From the NCBI GenBank assembly GCA_002733905.1, contig NVXK01000016.1, positions 17,647-81,646 of the forward strand: 64,000 nt of DNA, read 5' to 3'. A program made the position numbers and the translations under genes. This DNA is from Robiginitomaculum sp. (GTDB lineage Bacteria > Pseudomonadota > Alphaproteobacteria > Caulobacterales > Maricaulaceae). The notes beneath the pieces are model-generated. The model made no database searches and was not told the DNA's origin. It saw nothing but the letters and a program-made list of their open reading frames with translations. Shown here piece by piece: positions 37,503 to 46,436 of the stretch (position 1 is its first letter; the number at the start of each line of letters is the position of its first letter).

Positions 37503-38563
37503 CCAATACTGCAACACCCATAATTCCAAAAATGATGAAAGCGCTCGTGAAAGCAAAACCAGAGCGGGGACTTTGGATGCAAGACATGCCAGTGCCAGAT
37601 TATGCACCAAATGAAGTCCTTATCAAAATCCATAAAACGGCGATTTGCGGTACGGATATGCATATTTACAAATGGGATGATTGGGCCGCAAATAATGTAC
37701 CCACACCTATGATTGTCGGGCATGAATATGGCGGCGAAGTGGTTGCGATAGGCTCCACAGTGAAACGTGTGAAAATCGGCGAGCGTGTCACAGGCGAGGG
37801 CCATGTTGTTGGCAACCGCAGTCGGAATGCGCGTGCAGGGCGTTTCCATCTTGACCCAGACACCAAAGGGATTGGGGTCAACCTCCCTGGGGCCTTTGCT
37901 GAATACCTTGTTTTGCCAGAGTTTAACGTTATTCCTTTAAGCTCTGATTTTTCACTCGACATTGCAGCGATCATGGACCCGTTGGGCAATGCGGTGCATA
38001 CGGCACTTAGCTTCAACCTTGTTGGTGAAGATGTGTTGATAACGGGTGCTGGCCCAATTGGTATGATGGCGGCGGCCGTGGCAAAACGGGCAGGTGCGCG
38101 GCGTATTGTCCTCACCGACATTAATGATTGGCGCCTAGACTTGGCCAACAAAGTTGCTCCGGGTATTCGCACTGTTAATGTCGTGAATGAAAAACTTCGT
38201 GACGTCATGGATGAAATTGGCATGAAAGAGGGCTTTGATGTCGGACTTGAAATGAGTGGTTCTCAACCTGCATTTGAACAAATGCTCGACACCATGATTA
38301 TGGGCGGTAATATTGCGATGCTCGGTATTCCTGCAAAGCCATTTCCTGTAGATTTAGGCATTGTTGTTGGCAAGGCTTTGACAATTCGCGGCATTTATGG
38401 CCGCCAAATGTATGAAACATGGTATAAAATGCTTGCTATGCTCGATAGTGGTCTCGACATGACCCCTATGATTACCCACCATTTCCCTATCAAAGATTTT
38501 CAAAAAGCTTTCGATCTTATGGAAACAGGTAAAACGGGGAAAGTCATTCTGGATTGGATTTGA
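37499..38563 (+). CDS. tdh: L-threonine 3-dehydrogenase, structural zinc cysteines absent
   Basis: A 354-residue medium-chain dehydrogenase that oxidises threonine to 2-amino-3-ketobutyrate. Catalytic zinc ligands are present ([11 protein letters not shown] and GHEYGG), as are the NAD site [16 protein letters not shown], the threonine-dehydrogenase segment [14 protein letters not shown] and [14 protein letters not shown]. Known Tdh proteins carry four Cys for a structural zinc (CGHCRNCRGGRTHLC in E. coli). Here the aligned stretch is [15 protein letters not shown], so all four are replaced. Activity may persist with a zinc-free loop. The start overlaps the kbl stop by four bases. Confidence 0.93.
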   Translation: MTNTATPIIPKMMKALVKAKPERGLWMQDMPVPDYAPNEVLIKIHKTAICGTDMHIYKWDDWAANNVPTPMIVGHEYGGEVVAIGSTVKRVKIGERVTGEGHVVGNRSRNARAGRFHLDPDTKGIGVNLPGAFAEYLVLPEFNVIPLSSDFSLDIAAIMDPLGNAVHTALSFNLVGEDVLITGAGPIGMMAAAVAKRAGARRIVLTDINDWRLDLANKVAPGIRTVNVVNEKLRDVMDEIGMKEGFDVGLEMSGSQPAFEQMLDTMIMGGNIAMLGIPAKPFPVDLGIVVGKALTIRGIYGRQMYETWYKMLAMLDSGLDMTPMITHHFPIKDFQKAFDLMETGKTGKVILDWI

Positions 38564-38582
38564 GGCCGATACTATAAGCGCA

Positions 38583-39371
38583 TTATTGCGCAGTCCAGCC
38601 ACCGTCTATACTTAGATTTGTGCCCGTAATATTTCGCGCAGCAGGTGAGCATAGAAAGAGTAGAGATTGGGTGATTTCATCAACATCAACGAATTGTTTT
38701 GTAGGTTGGGCGGCGAGAAGAATGTCTTTTTTGACGCTCTCTTCACTAATGCCTCTTGCTTTTGCCGTGTCAGGGATTTGTTTTTCTACAAGTGGCGTAA
38801 GGACATAACCTGGGGAGATGGCATTTACGGTCACGCCGTTCTCGGCACACTCTAGGGCAACTGTTTTTGTTAACCCAACTAAGCCATGTTTTGCAGCTAC
38901 ATAAGCACTCTTAAAAGGAGAGGCGACGAGTGAATGGGCGGAAGCTATATTTACGATACGTCCCCAACCTGCGCTTTTCATATCTGCTAAACAATGACGT
39001 GTCGTATGAAAAGCAGAGGTAAGATTTATCGCCATAATCGCGTCCCACTTTTCAGGAGGAAATGTTTCGATGGGACTAACATGTTGTATGCCAGCGTTGT
39101 TGACCAGAATATCTACTGTACCAAAAGCAGATTTTGTTTGTGCGATCATGTTTGAAATTTCATCAGGTTTGCTCATGTCTGCATCGGAATAAAGAATTGT
39201 ACGCTCTGAACAATCTTGAAGTGTCTTACGGATTTCTTCAATTTCATTTTTATCTCCAAACCCATTGAGAACAACATTTGCCCCCGCATGGGCAAGCCCT
39301 TTAGCGATTGCGAGGCCAATACCACTTGTTGACCCTGTAACGAGAGCCGTTTTTCCATCGAGATTAGTCAT
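38583..39371 (-). CDS. SDR family 3-hydroxybutyrate dehydrogenase-like enzyme
   Basis: A 262-residue short-chain dehydrogenase. The cofactor motif is VTGSTSGIGLAIAKG at the N-terminus, NNAGIQHVSPIETFPPEKWD has the strongly 3-hydroxybutyrate-dehydrogenase-like segment, and the catalytic residues are Ser in NIASAHSL and Y-x3-K in SAYVAAKHG. It ends with the typical GTNLSIDGGWTAQ. It would interconvert a 3-hydroxy acid and its keto acid with NAD. It is the last gene of the TetR-controlled minus operon, overlapping the preceding gene by four bases. Confidence 0.88.
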   Translation of the reverse strand: MTNLDGKTALVTGSTSGIGLAIAKGLAHAGANVVLNGFGDKNEIEEIRKTLQDCSERTILYSDADMSKPDEISNMIAQTKSAFGTVDILVNNAGIQHVSPIETFPPEKWDAIMAINLTSAFHTTRHCLADMKSAGWGRIVNIASAHSLVASPFKSAYVAAKHGLVGLTKTVALECAENGVTVNAISPGYVLTPLVEKQIPDTAKARGISEESVKKDILLAAQPTKQFVDVDEITQSLLFLCSPAARNITGTNLSIDGGWTAQ

Positions 39372-39724
39372 TTAACATCCTTTATGAAAACCAAAGCGCG
39401 TCCAGAGCAAATGGTTTGCCCCTCTGCGTTCACGCACATTGTTTCTAAATCTACCAAGTGTTTTTCTGGTCGTAATCGTGTAATTGTTACGCTGGCTGTA
39501 ATGACGTCATCAATATAGACAGCGTGCATATATTCTGTTTCTTGCTTGAGGTAATTTGTACCAAGACCTGGGAGTTTCATGCCCAGTAAATAGGAAAACA
39601 AACTGGCGAGGAGGGGGTCTGGAACTTGGTTGTCGGTAGGAAGCTCCCCACCGAGTTCGTAATAGCTACGTAAATCTTGCCCAGAAAAAGACCTCTTAAT
39701 TTCTACCTTATGTCCGACTTGCAT
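39368..39724 (-). CDS. MaoC-like hotdog-fold protein (second subunit or dehydratase)
   Basis: The track starts at a GTG at 39763. ATG 39724 (MQVGHKVEIKRSF) shortens the overlap with the upstream gene to 17 bases and gives 118 residues. It looks like a diverged single hotdog domain of the MaoC type, with DNQVPDPLLASLFSYLLGMKLPG in place of the active-site helix and TASVTITRLRPEKHLVDLETMCVN strands. The usual D-x4-H dyad is not evident, so it may be the non-catalytic partner of the next MaoC protein or act on other acyl-CoAs. Confidence 0.7.
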   Translation of the reverse strand: MQVGHKVEIKRSFSGQDLRSYYELGGELPTDNQVPDPLLASLFSYLLGMKLPGLGTNYLKQETEYMHAVYIDDVITASVTITRLRPEKHLVDLETMCVNAEGQTICSGRALVFIKDVK

Positions 39725-40109
39725 GTACGTCTTTCTTGGTAGAAACCATGGCTTCTCCCTCACAGGTTACAGTATCATCACTTAGACGACGCACTTGTAG
39801 TTTTATATGATGGGTGTTCGATATGGTCTTGATTAATGTGGTGGAAAATTTCATTTCATCACCCGTAAATGTTGGTGCGGTGAATTTAACCTGATGAGAA
39901 ATTTGTTTTCCATTTTTGATGAGTTGGTCCGTTAAGCCACGCAAAATTGTGACAAGCAACGCACCATGTGCAACTGTTTTTCCAAACTTTGTTTTTGCAG
40001 AAAAAACGGGGTCAACATGTATCGGGTTATAGTCACCACTTAAGGCCGCAAAACGATTAAAATCGTCTTGCGTCAGCGTTTTTATAATTTCAACGTGGGT
40101 TTGTGTCAT
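39708..40109 (-). CDS. MaoC family (R)-specific enoyl-CoA hydratase
   Basis: A 133-residue hotdog protein with the hydratase 2 signature FAALSGDYNPIHVDPVFSAKTKFGKTVAHGALL (about residues 20-52), in which the Asp-His dyad is catalytic. It would hydrate an enoyl-CoA to (R)-3-hydroxyacyl-CoA or the reverse. It lies between the acyl-CoA ligase and a second hotdog protein, and the start overlaps the ligase stop by four bases. Together with the SDR this suggests processing of a 3-hydroxyacyl compound. Confidence 0.85.
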   Translation of the reverse strand: MTQTHVEIIKTLTQDDFNRFAALSGDYNPIHVDPVFSAKTKFGKTVAHGALLVTILRGLTDQLIKNGKQISHQVKFTAPTFTGDEMKFSTTLIKTISNTHHIKLQVRRLSDDTVTCEGEAMVSTKKDVHASRT

Positions 40110-41608
40110 AATTCGCTCGGCAAGGTCAGAAGGTGTTTTCGTGTTTTTCCAGCAGCTGTCCGTGGAAATTCGGAGACTGTACTAAAAGATTTTGGAACCT
40201 TAAAACGTGCCAAGTTTTCTGAACAAAACAAAGTAAGCGCGTCAGTATCTAGCGTATATCCTTGCCGTAGCATGATAAATGCATGCCCGACTTCACCCCA
40301 TTTTTCGTCCACTTTACCAATGATTGCAGCCTCAAGAACAGAGGGGTGTGTTGCGAGAAGGTTTTCTATTTCGATAGGAAAGACATTTTCACCACCTGAA
40401 ATAAACATATCCTTTGAACGTCCAACGATATAATAAAAACCATCTTCATCTTGCCTTGCAATATCTCCAGATTTTAGCCAACCGTCCTTTGAAAATGCTT
40501 TCGCAGTTTCCTGTGGGTTTTGATAATATCCCGGCGTTATTCCTGACCCTGAGATTTCAAGCTCGCCTTCATCGCCTTTTTTTACGATCTTGCCATATGT
40601 ATCGACAATACGTACACAAGAGAGAATTTGAGGTTTCCCAACTGATCCAATTTTTGATTGAACATGCGCCTCATCCATCAAAAAAAGTGTGGGCCCAGTC
40701 TCTGTCATCCCCATACCATTACAGACAAGCGCACCTTTATCAGCAAATTTTCGAATTAAAATATCTGGCATAGGTGCACCGCCACATCCAAATGAGCGTG
40801 TTTTATCAAGGTTTATGTCTGCAAATTCTGGGTGTTCTGCCAATGCCTGATACACAGCAGGCACAGCAAAGAAAGTATCTATTTCTCCGACGGACAAGAG
40901 GTCGATAACTTTGTCAGCATCAAATCCATCAAGGAGTTTTATTTTCCCTCCATTCATGAAGGTAGGCAAAGTATGTAAATTAATGCCCGCTGTATGAAAC
41001 AGAGGTAGGAAATTTAGTGTGCAGTCATCCGAAGTAATATTAATGGCTTGCCCAACATTGATCGCATTTACTAAAGCCATTTGGTAGGTCTGTATGACCG
41101 CTTTGGGTGTGCCAGTTGTACCTGATGTATAGAGCAAATACCAAATATCATCACTGGGCCAAACTTCACGTGTTTTCAGCGGTGAAAATGTCATTAATTC
41201 TTGTTCAAAAGCAATATTATCAAGCGCGAGCAGGGGGCCGAGCCCCGAGAAAATTTCTATGGCCGTTTTCGCATCTTCTTTTCCATAGACGAGTATTTTT
41301 GGATTACAATTGGAAATAATTGGCGTGAGTTCGGCAGCCGGCATGCGCCAATTTAACGGAACAAGAATTGCACCTAGTTTTGCACACGCAAATAAAATTT
41401 CAAAAAACTCAATTCGCCCTCTACAAAGGATAGAGACCTTATCCAAAGGCTGGACATCCATATCTTGTAGCCATGCAGCAAAGCGAGACGCTCTATCTTC
41501 GATATCGCTATACGTGCGTGTCTCACCCGAGATTAAATCTTCAAATGCGATTTTCTCAGGGGTTAAATGCGCCCGTTTTCTCGTTAAATCGAATAAATCA
41601 AGGCCCAT
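40106..41608 (-). CDS. AMP-forming acyl-CoA synthetase
   Basis: A 500-residue ANL superfamily enzyme. The AMP-binding P-loop is WYLLYTSGTTGTPKAVIQTY (about residues 153-172), followed by GMGMTETGPTLF (A5) and DGFYYIVGRSKDMFISGGENVFPIEIE (A8 hinge); the C-terminal catalytic Lys is in RTAAGKTRKH. It activates a carboxylic acid to its CoA ester. The acid cannot be read from the sequence, but the neighbours point to a product released by the adjacent alpha/beta hydrolases. It shares its first base with the TetR stop region. Confidence 0.93.
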   Translation of the reverse strand: MGLDLFDLTRKRAHLTPEKIAFEDLISGETRTYSDIEDRASRFAAWLQDMDVQPLDKVSILCRGRIEFFEILFACAKLGAILVPLNWRMPAAELTPIISNCNPKILVYGKEDAKTAIEIFSGLGPLLALDNIAFEQELMTFSPLKTREVWPSDDIWYLLYTSGTTGTPKAVIQTYQMALVNAINVGQAINITSDDCTLNFLPLFHTAGINLHTLPTFMNGGKIKLLDGFDADKVIDLLSVGEIDTFFAVPAVYQALAEHPEFADINLDKTRSFGCGGAPMPDILIRKFADKGALVCNGMGMTETGPTLFLMDEAHVQSKIGSVGKPQILSCVRIVDTYGKIVKKGDEGELEISGSGITPGYYQNPQETAKAFSKDGWLKSGDIARQDEDGFYYIVGRSKDMFISGGENVFPIEIENLLATHPSVLEAAIIGKVDEKWGEVGHAFIMLRQGYTLDTDALTLFCSENLARFKVPKSFSTVSEFPRTAAGKTRKHLLTLPSEL

Positions 41609-42228
41609 TATTTTATACCAAGACCATTTTCCAGCAAATCACTTACAGCATCGGCAATTTCGGAAGGGTCACGTGTATCATCCCAAACACCATATTTAAG
41701 ACCGAGAAACACACTCATGCCAATTAACGCCCACGCGCGTTCTTCATCATGACCTGAACGAATTTCGCCTTTCTTGGCGGCGTCGGCGAGATTGCGAGTA
41801 TAGCTTTCGGCAAAGATAGAATAATATTCGACATAGCTATCATTGGCGACAAATTGCGCTTCCATAACAATACGGTACAAATCTTTATGTTCGCGTGCGA
41901 ATTCGATAAAGGCAGCAATACCCATACGTTCGGCCGAAAGACGATCAGGTGCGCCCGCAATCCTTGTGGAGATCCATTCGCGGGTTAATTCCCCCATATG
42001 GGAAACAAGTGCACGAAACACAATTTCTTTGCTTTTATAATAGGTGTAAAATGTACCCAAAGCGACACCAGCCGTTTTGGTAATATCAGTTATCCCCGTT
42101 TCATGAAACCCCTTGGAACCGAACTCTGATGCGGCGGCTTGAAGGATTTTATCACGGGTGCGTTTCCCTCTTGCTGTTCTTGGTTCAGTCATTGTTTTTG
42201 GCTTTTTTAAAGTTGAATGTTGATTCAT
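41608..42228 (-). CDS. TetR family transcriptional regulator of the catabolic locus
   Basis: A 206-residue regulator. The N-terminal HTH is typical (TRDKILQAAASEFGSKGFHETGITDITKTAGVALGTFYTYYKSKE across residues 25-70), and the C-terminal ligand domain is not diagnostic. It is the first gene of the minus operon and stands 53 bases from the divergent hydrolase operon. It is therefore positioned to control both, with a possible operator TTCTAGAA in the gap (about 42250-42257). A later start at MTEPRTARGK is also possible. Confidence 0.9.
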   Translation of the reverse strand: MNQHSTLKKPKTMTEPRTARGKRTRDKILQAAASEFGSKGFHETGITDITKTAGVALGTFYTYYKSKEIVFRALVSHMGELTREWISTRIAGAPDRLSAERMGIAAFIEFAREHKDLYRIVMEAQFVANDSYVEYYSIFAESYTRNLADAAKKGEIRSGHDEERAWALIGMSVFLGLKYGVWDDTRDPSEIADAVSDLLENGLGIK

Positions 42229-42281
42229 GTTTCATATTGTGCATACTCCTTCTAGAAATACAATAAGGGATTCTTCTGGGT

Positions 42282-43172
42282 ATGCAAAAATTTGTGACAT
42301 TAAATGGAGCAAAAATAGCCTATAGTGATGTAGGACAGGGCACGCCAATCGTATGCGTTCATGGCTGGGCCATGAATAAAGATACTTTCACTGATCTTGC
42401 ACACAATCTCTCAAACGAGTTTAGAGTGATTAGCATCGACCTTGCTGGACATGGCGCTTCGCGTAATACTAGCGGCCCATACACGATTGAACGCGCCGCA
42501 GATGATGTGTACTTATTATGTGAAGCATTAGATTTGACCAACATTATTGCTCTAGGTTGGTCAATGGGCATGCATGTTTGGTGGGAATTAATCAGTCGCT
42601 ACGGCGAGGCACGATTAGCAGGGCTCGTCATCGAAGACATGTCACCAAAAATATACAATACAGATGAATGGAAATATGGCACGCTCAATGGGCGCACAAT
42701 TGACGGTATTGATGATATGCTCGATGATATGCTCCAAGATTGGACGACATTTTCATACCGTTTGGTACCTCGAATTTTTGCTAAAGGTCTTGGTGGTAAG
42801 TGGGCGGCACTCGCTGAAAGTGCAATGAGAGACACCTTAGATAATACGCCCGAGATTATGGCGAGTTATTGGCGGTCTATGGCGGCGCAAGATTACCGCG
42901 CTTTATTGCCAAACATAAAATCCCCCACATTGATCATGCGCGGAGGACTTAGCCAATTGTACGGATCAGGCGTTGCTGATTACCTACAACAAGAACTCAA
43001 AAATTCAATACTTATGCTTTTCGCGCAATCTGGTCATGCGCCACATATCGAACAGCCAGAACAATTCACCAAGACCTTGGCAAATTTTGCCGTTGGGGTT
43101 CAAAGCGTAGTGAAAAAATCAACACAACAATCAGTAAACACAAAAAAGGGAGACCATCATGTCCAAGTTTAA
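42282..43172 (+). CDS. Alpha/beta hydrolase, cytosolic
   Basis: A 296-residue hydrolase without a signal peptide. It has VCVHGWAMNKDTF (oxyanion HG), the nucleophile elbow GWSMGMHVWW (Ser about residue 95), and the late His in QSGHAPHIEQPEQF with an acid just before it. It would cleave an ester, lactone or similar bond in the cytoplasm. It is the first gene of the + operon, divergent from TetR; its 3' end overlaps the TonB receptor start by 14 bases, so uptake and hydrolysis are translated together. Confidence 0.88.
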   Translation: MQKFVTLNGAKIAYSDVGQGTPIVCVHGWAMNKDTFTDLAHNLSNEFRVISIDLAGHGASRNTSGPYTIERAADDVYLLCEALDLTNIIALGWSMGMHVWWELISRYGEARLAGLVIEDMSPKIYNTDEWKYGTLNGRTIDGIDDMLDDMLQDWTTFSYRLVPRIFAKGLGGKWAALAESAMRDTLDNTPEIMASYWRSMAAQDYRALLPNIKSPTLIMRGGLSQLYGSGVADYLQQELKNSILMLFAQSGHAPHIEQPEQFTKTLANFAVGVQSVVKKSTQQSVNTKKGDHHVQV

Positions 43173-45438
43173 AAATAACCTAAGTCTATCTGCGGTATTA
43201 TGCCTAGGAGCGGCAACTGTGCCAATGGGATTTGCACATACAGCAAGTGCACAAACTGTCATTGACGAAATTGTCGTTACTGCTCAACGGCGTGAGCAAA
43301 ACATCCAAGATGTGCCTATCGCTGTGACAGCGATTAGCGGTGATATGCTTGAAAAAACAGGCGCCATTGATATTACGAGCATTCAGCGCATGACCCCAAA
43401 TACAACTATCGAAGTAGCGCGTGGTTCAAGCTCTACATTGATTGCTTTCATTCGCGGTGTAGGCCAGCAAGATCCTCTTTGGGGCTTTGAGCCTGGAGTT
43501 GGTATATATGTCGATGATGTATATTTAGCGCGTCCACAAGGCGCGGTGATGGATATATTCGATGTAGAACGTGTAGAAGTTCTGCGTGGGCCGCAAGGTA
43601 CACTTTATGGCCGCAATACAATTGGTGGTGCCGTGAAATATATAACTAAAAATTTAAACATGGAGAGCTCTGAGCTGTCAGCACGTATTAATGTTGGTAG
43701 TTATGGCCAGTTTGATCAAATCATACGTGGCTCGCTCCCGCTTAGTGAGACGTTTGCAATTGGTGGTGCTATCGCCAATTACAAACGTAACGGCTTTGGC
43801 GAAAACCTAAATACTGGCGCGGAACATTATGATAAAGACATTCTTGCCATGCGTTTTAGTGCTGAATGGGCACCGACTGATCGTTTTAATCTACGTCTTG
43901 CGGCCGATAAAACACAAGATGACTCAAATGCAAAACATGGTCACCGTTTACTTCCGAGTGCTGATGGAAGCATTCCAGTAACCAAAAACGTTTATGATAC
44001 ACGTGCAGGTATAGGCGATGAAAACTCTGTAGAGACACAAGGTGTATCATTGACAGCCGAGTATAAACTCAACGAAAATATCACGCTAAAGTCCATCACT
44101 GCATTTAGAGAAGGGGACACCACAACTCTTATTGATTTTGATGCCTTACCTAATCCAGATTTTGATGTGCCTGCGCGTTATGATGACGAGCAGTTCTCTC
44201 AAGAACTACAAGTACTCTTTAGTGCAGACAAGTTCTCGGGTGTTGCGGGCTTATATTATCTTGATGGTACAGCCGCAGGAGAGTTTGACGTAATTTTGGA
44301 AGCCGTTTTCGGTGGTTTAACCGTGTATCAAAGCGGAACCCAGCAAAAGAAAAATCTTTCAGCCTTTGCCGATATTACTTATGATTTTTCTGATAAATTT
44401 AGCCTGTCTGTTGGGGCGCGCTATGCAGAAGACAAAACGGTCGCAGATGTTACTCGCGAACTATGGCTAGGTCTTGGGTCTGGTTCATTTGACGCGTCAA
44501 ATACATCCGTGTTTTTCACAACACAAACAGGTTATGAAGGTCTAGAGCGTAAAGATAACAGCTTCACACCTCGTGTCGCACTCAGCTATAAACCTAATGA
44601 TGATTTATCTCTTTATGCCTCTTATTCACAAGGTGTGAAGGCTGGTGGTTTTGACCCACGCGCGCGCGCCGACCTTGATCCAACGGGTCTTTCTCAAGAC
44701 GGGTTTGGACCTGAGACAGTAGACAGCTACGAAGCTGGCATTAAAGGATCTAGTGCCGACGGGACATTCAGATATAGTATTGCTGCATTCTTAGCAGATT
44801 ATACAGATCAGCAAATAACTGTGCAGCAGGGTGCTGATAGTGATAATGACGGTGTAAATGATACATTCATATCCTCAGTTTTCAATGCGGGTCACTCCCA
44901 ATATAAAGGATTGGAGTTTGAAGCGCAGTGGTATGTGAACGATAACTTTAGTCTGTCAGGAGTGTTAGGATATATTGATGCAGACATAAAAGAGATCCTC
45001 TCTAATGGCGTGGATATTTCTGAAAATTTTGTAACTCAAAATACGCCTGAACTCACAGCAAGGCTTGGCTTTAATTACAATCGCGATTTAGCGTCAGGGA
45101 ATATAAACGTGAACGGCGCGGTCTCTTACCGAGATAAATACAATCTGTTCAATGTTGAACTTCCTGGATTTGCAGCAGGAGCAAGTGCTGTATTTCCAAA
45201 TGGTGGCCCCGCACTCGACCCAGAAGCATATGCACTTGTTGACCTAGGTGTCGTCTGGACAAGTGACAGCGATAGCTGGTCGTTCGGTGTTCATGGTCGT
45301 AATCTTACGGACAAAGAGTATCGTGTGGCTGCGTATAATTTCGTAACGCCTAGCCAACTTGGTGCTGACGCAGCATATTCAGCATTTTATGGTGCACCGA
45401 GAACATTTACAGCTACACTCGGATTTAAGTTCAAGTAA
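43159..45438 (+). CDS. TonB-dependent outer-membrane receptor
   Basis: A 759-residue receptor. After a signal peptide (LSLSAVLCLGAATVPMGFAHTASAQ), the TonB box is IDEIVVTAQRREQNIQDVPIAV. The plug includes FIRGVGQQDPLWGFEPGVGIYVDDVYLARPQG and VEVLRGPQGTLYGRNTIGGAV, and the barrel ends with aromatic GAPRTFTATLGFKFK. The Y-x-RN plug motif and iron-type length are common to many substrates. A strong AGGGAG site precedes the ATG. Being inside a hydrolase/transporter operon, it probably imports an organic ester rather than iron. Confidence 0.94.
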   Translation: MSKFKNNLSLSAVLCLGAATVPMGFAHTASAQTVIDEIVVTAQRREQNIQDVPIAVTAISGDMLEKTGAIDITSIQRMTPNTTIEVARGSSSTLIAFIRGVGQQDPLWGFEPGVGIYVDDVYLARPQGAVMDIFDVERVEVLRGPQGTLYGRNTIGGAVKYITKNLNMESSELSARINVGSYGQFDQIIRGSLPLSETFAIGGAIANYKRNGFGENLNTGAEHYDKDILAMRFSAEWAPTDRFNLRLAADKTQDDSNAKHGHRLLPSADGSIPVTKNVYDTRAGIGDENSVETQGVSLTAEYKLNENITLKSITAFREGDTTTLIDFDALPNPDFDVPARYDDEQFSQELQVLFSADKFSGVAGLYYLDGTAAGEFDVILEAVFGGLTVYQSGTQQKKNLSAFADITYDFSDKFSLSVGARYAEDKTVADVTRELWLGLGSGSFDASNTSVFFTTQTGYEGLERKDNSFTPRVALSYKPNDDLSLYASYSQGVKAGGFDPRARADLDPTGLSQDGFGPETVDSYEAGIKGSSADGTFRYSIAAFLADYTDQQITVQQGADSDNDGVNDTFISSVFNAGHSQYKGLEFEAQWYVNDNFSLSGVLGYIDADIKEILSNGVDISENFVTQNTPELTARLGFNYNRDLASGNINVNGAVSYRDKYNLFNVELPGFAAGASAVFPNGGPALDPEAYALVDLGVVWTSDSDSWSFGVHGRNLTDKEYRVAAYNFVTPSQLGADAAYSAFYGAPRTFTATLGFKFK

Positions 45439-45449
45439 AGCAAATACCT

Positions 45450-45488
45450 CCTGCAGATAGAGAGCCGTTCCCACTCGCTATCTGCAGG
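45450..45488 (+). other. Strong stem-loop between receptor and second hydrolase
   Basis: CCTGCAGATAG / CTATCTGCAGG is a perfect 11-bp stem with a 17-base loop, 11 bases after the receptor stop. Only a weak AAATTATTT follows, so it is more likely a partial terminator or mRNA-stabilising hairpin that sets different levels of receptor and downstream genes. Confidence 0.6.
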
Positions 45489-45510
45489 AAATTATTTATG
45501 GTGTAGAGCT

Positions 45511-46425
45511 ATGTATAAATATGGACTTTTAATAAGCGCCACAATCTTTATTGCAATGACAGGCTGTAACGAAAAGCAACCTGTCATAACTGATGGAATG
45601 CCGCAAACAGAAGCTGAGACTCACGAGCAATATATTGCCGTAGATGGTCTTCGTATTCGCTATAAAATTGAGGGAGAGAATGGTAAACCCGTTCTCGTTT
45701 TAGTGCATGGCTTTACCTCTTCGCTAGAAGGTTGGGATGGTCTAACAGCCGCGTTAAAAGACGATTATCAGATTGTTCGCTTTGATCTAGCTGGTCACGG
45801 CCTTACAGGTCCTGACAAACAAAAAAGATATGGACATACCGCACGCGTAAAAACCGTTCGAAACCTTATTGATAAATTAGGCTATGAAAAGCCAAATCTT
45901 ATTGGTAGCTCTATGGGCGGGAATATCGCATGGCGATATGCATCAACTTACCCAAATGACGTCAATAAGCTTGTTCTCATTGATGCCAGTGGCTTTCCAT
46001 TAAACGAGTTGAAAGATACCCCACTCGAACTTCCTCCTATGCTTAAAAATTATTTTTTAAAGCCAACAAAGTTTGCGGTAAATTATGGCTTGAAAAACCA
46101 ATATTATGACACCAAAAACATTCCAGCAGGGCGCGCCGATAAAATTCTCGAAATGATGAAATATCCCGGGAATGGTCAGGCATATGTTGACATGTTTAAA
46201 ATCTTCACATTGCCAGACCCATCCAATGATTTGGCGAAAATTACAGCGCCAACCTTGATAATATGGGGTTCTGATGATGCCGTTATATCTTCAACACACG
46301 CTGAGTTGTTTAAAGCAGCATTGCCAAATGCCGAAATCAACATAATTGCTGATACGGGGCATGTCCCCCATGAAGAAAACCCAACAAAAACAGCGAAAGT
46401 CATTGCAAGTTTTTTAACTAAATAA
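45511..46425 (+). CDS. Alpha/beta hydrolase, lipoprotein
   Basis: A 304-residue hydrolase with a lipoprotein signal (LLISATIFIAMTGCNEK), so it is exported and membrane-bound. The fold markers are LVLVHGFTSSLEGWDG, RFDLAGHGLTG, GSSMGGNIAWRYA (nucleophile Ser about residue 136), the acid in WGSDDAVIS and the His in DTGHVPHEENP. It would cleave the imported compound in the periplasm, while the first hydrolase of the operon is cytosolic. It is followed 11 bases later by the MFS transporter gene. Confidence 0.88.
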   Translation: MYKYGLLISATIFIAMTGCNEKQPVITDGMPQTEAETHEQYIAVDGLRIRYKIEGENGKPVLVLVHGFTSSLEGWDGLTAALKDDYQIVRFDLAGHGLTGPDKQKRYGHTARVKTVRNLIDKLGYEKPNLIGSSMGGNIAWRYASTYPNDVNKLVLIDASGFPLNELKDTPLELPPMLKNYFLKPTKFAVNYGLKNQYYDTKNIPAGRADKILEMMKYPGNGQAYVDMFKIFTLPDPSNDLAKITAPTLIIWGSDDAVISSTHAELFKAALPNAEINIIADTGHVPHEENPTKTAKVIASFLTK

Positions 46426-46436
46426 TAGGTTCTTAT

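Noticed and set aside
36986-37849. 287-residue minus-strand ORF opposite kbl/tdh
   Set aside because: It is the antisense shadow of two strongly supported genes and shows no family features.
37666-38223. 185-residue minus-strand ORF opposite tdh
   Set aside because: Antisense shadow with Ser/Thr/Pro/Arg-biased composition typical of reverse frames.
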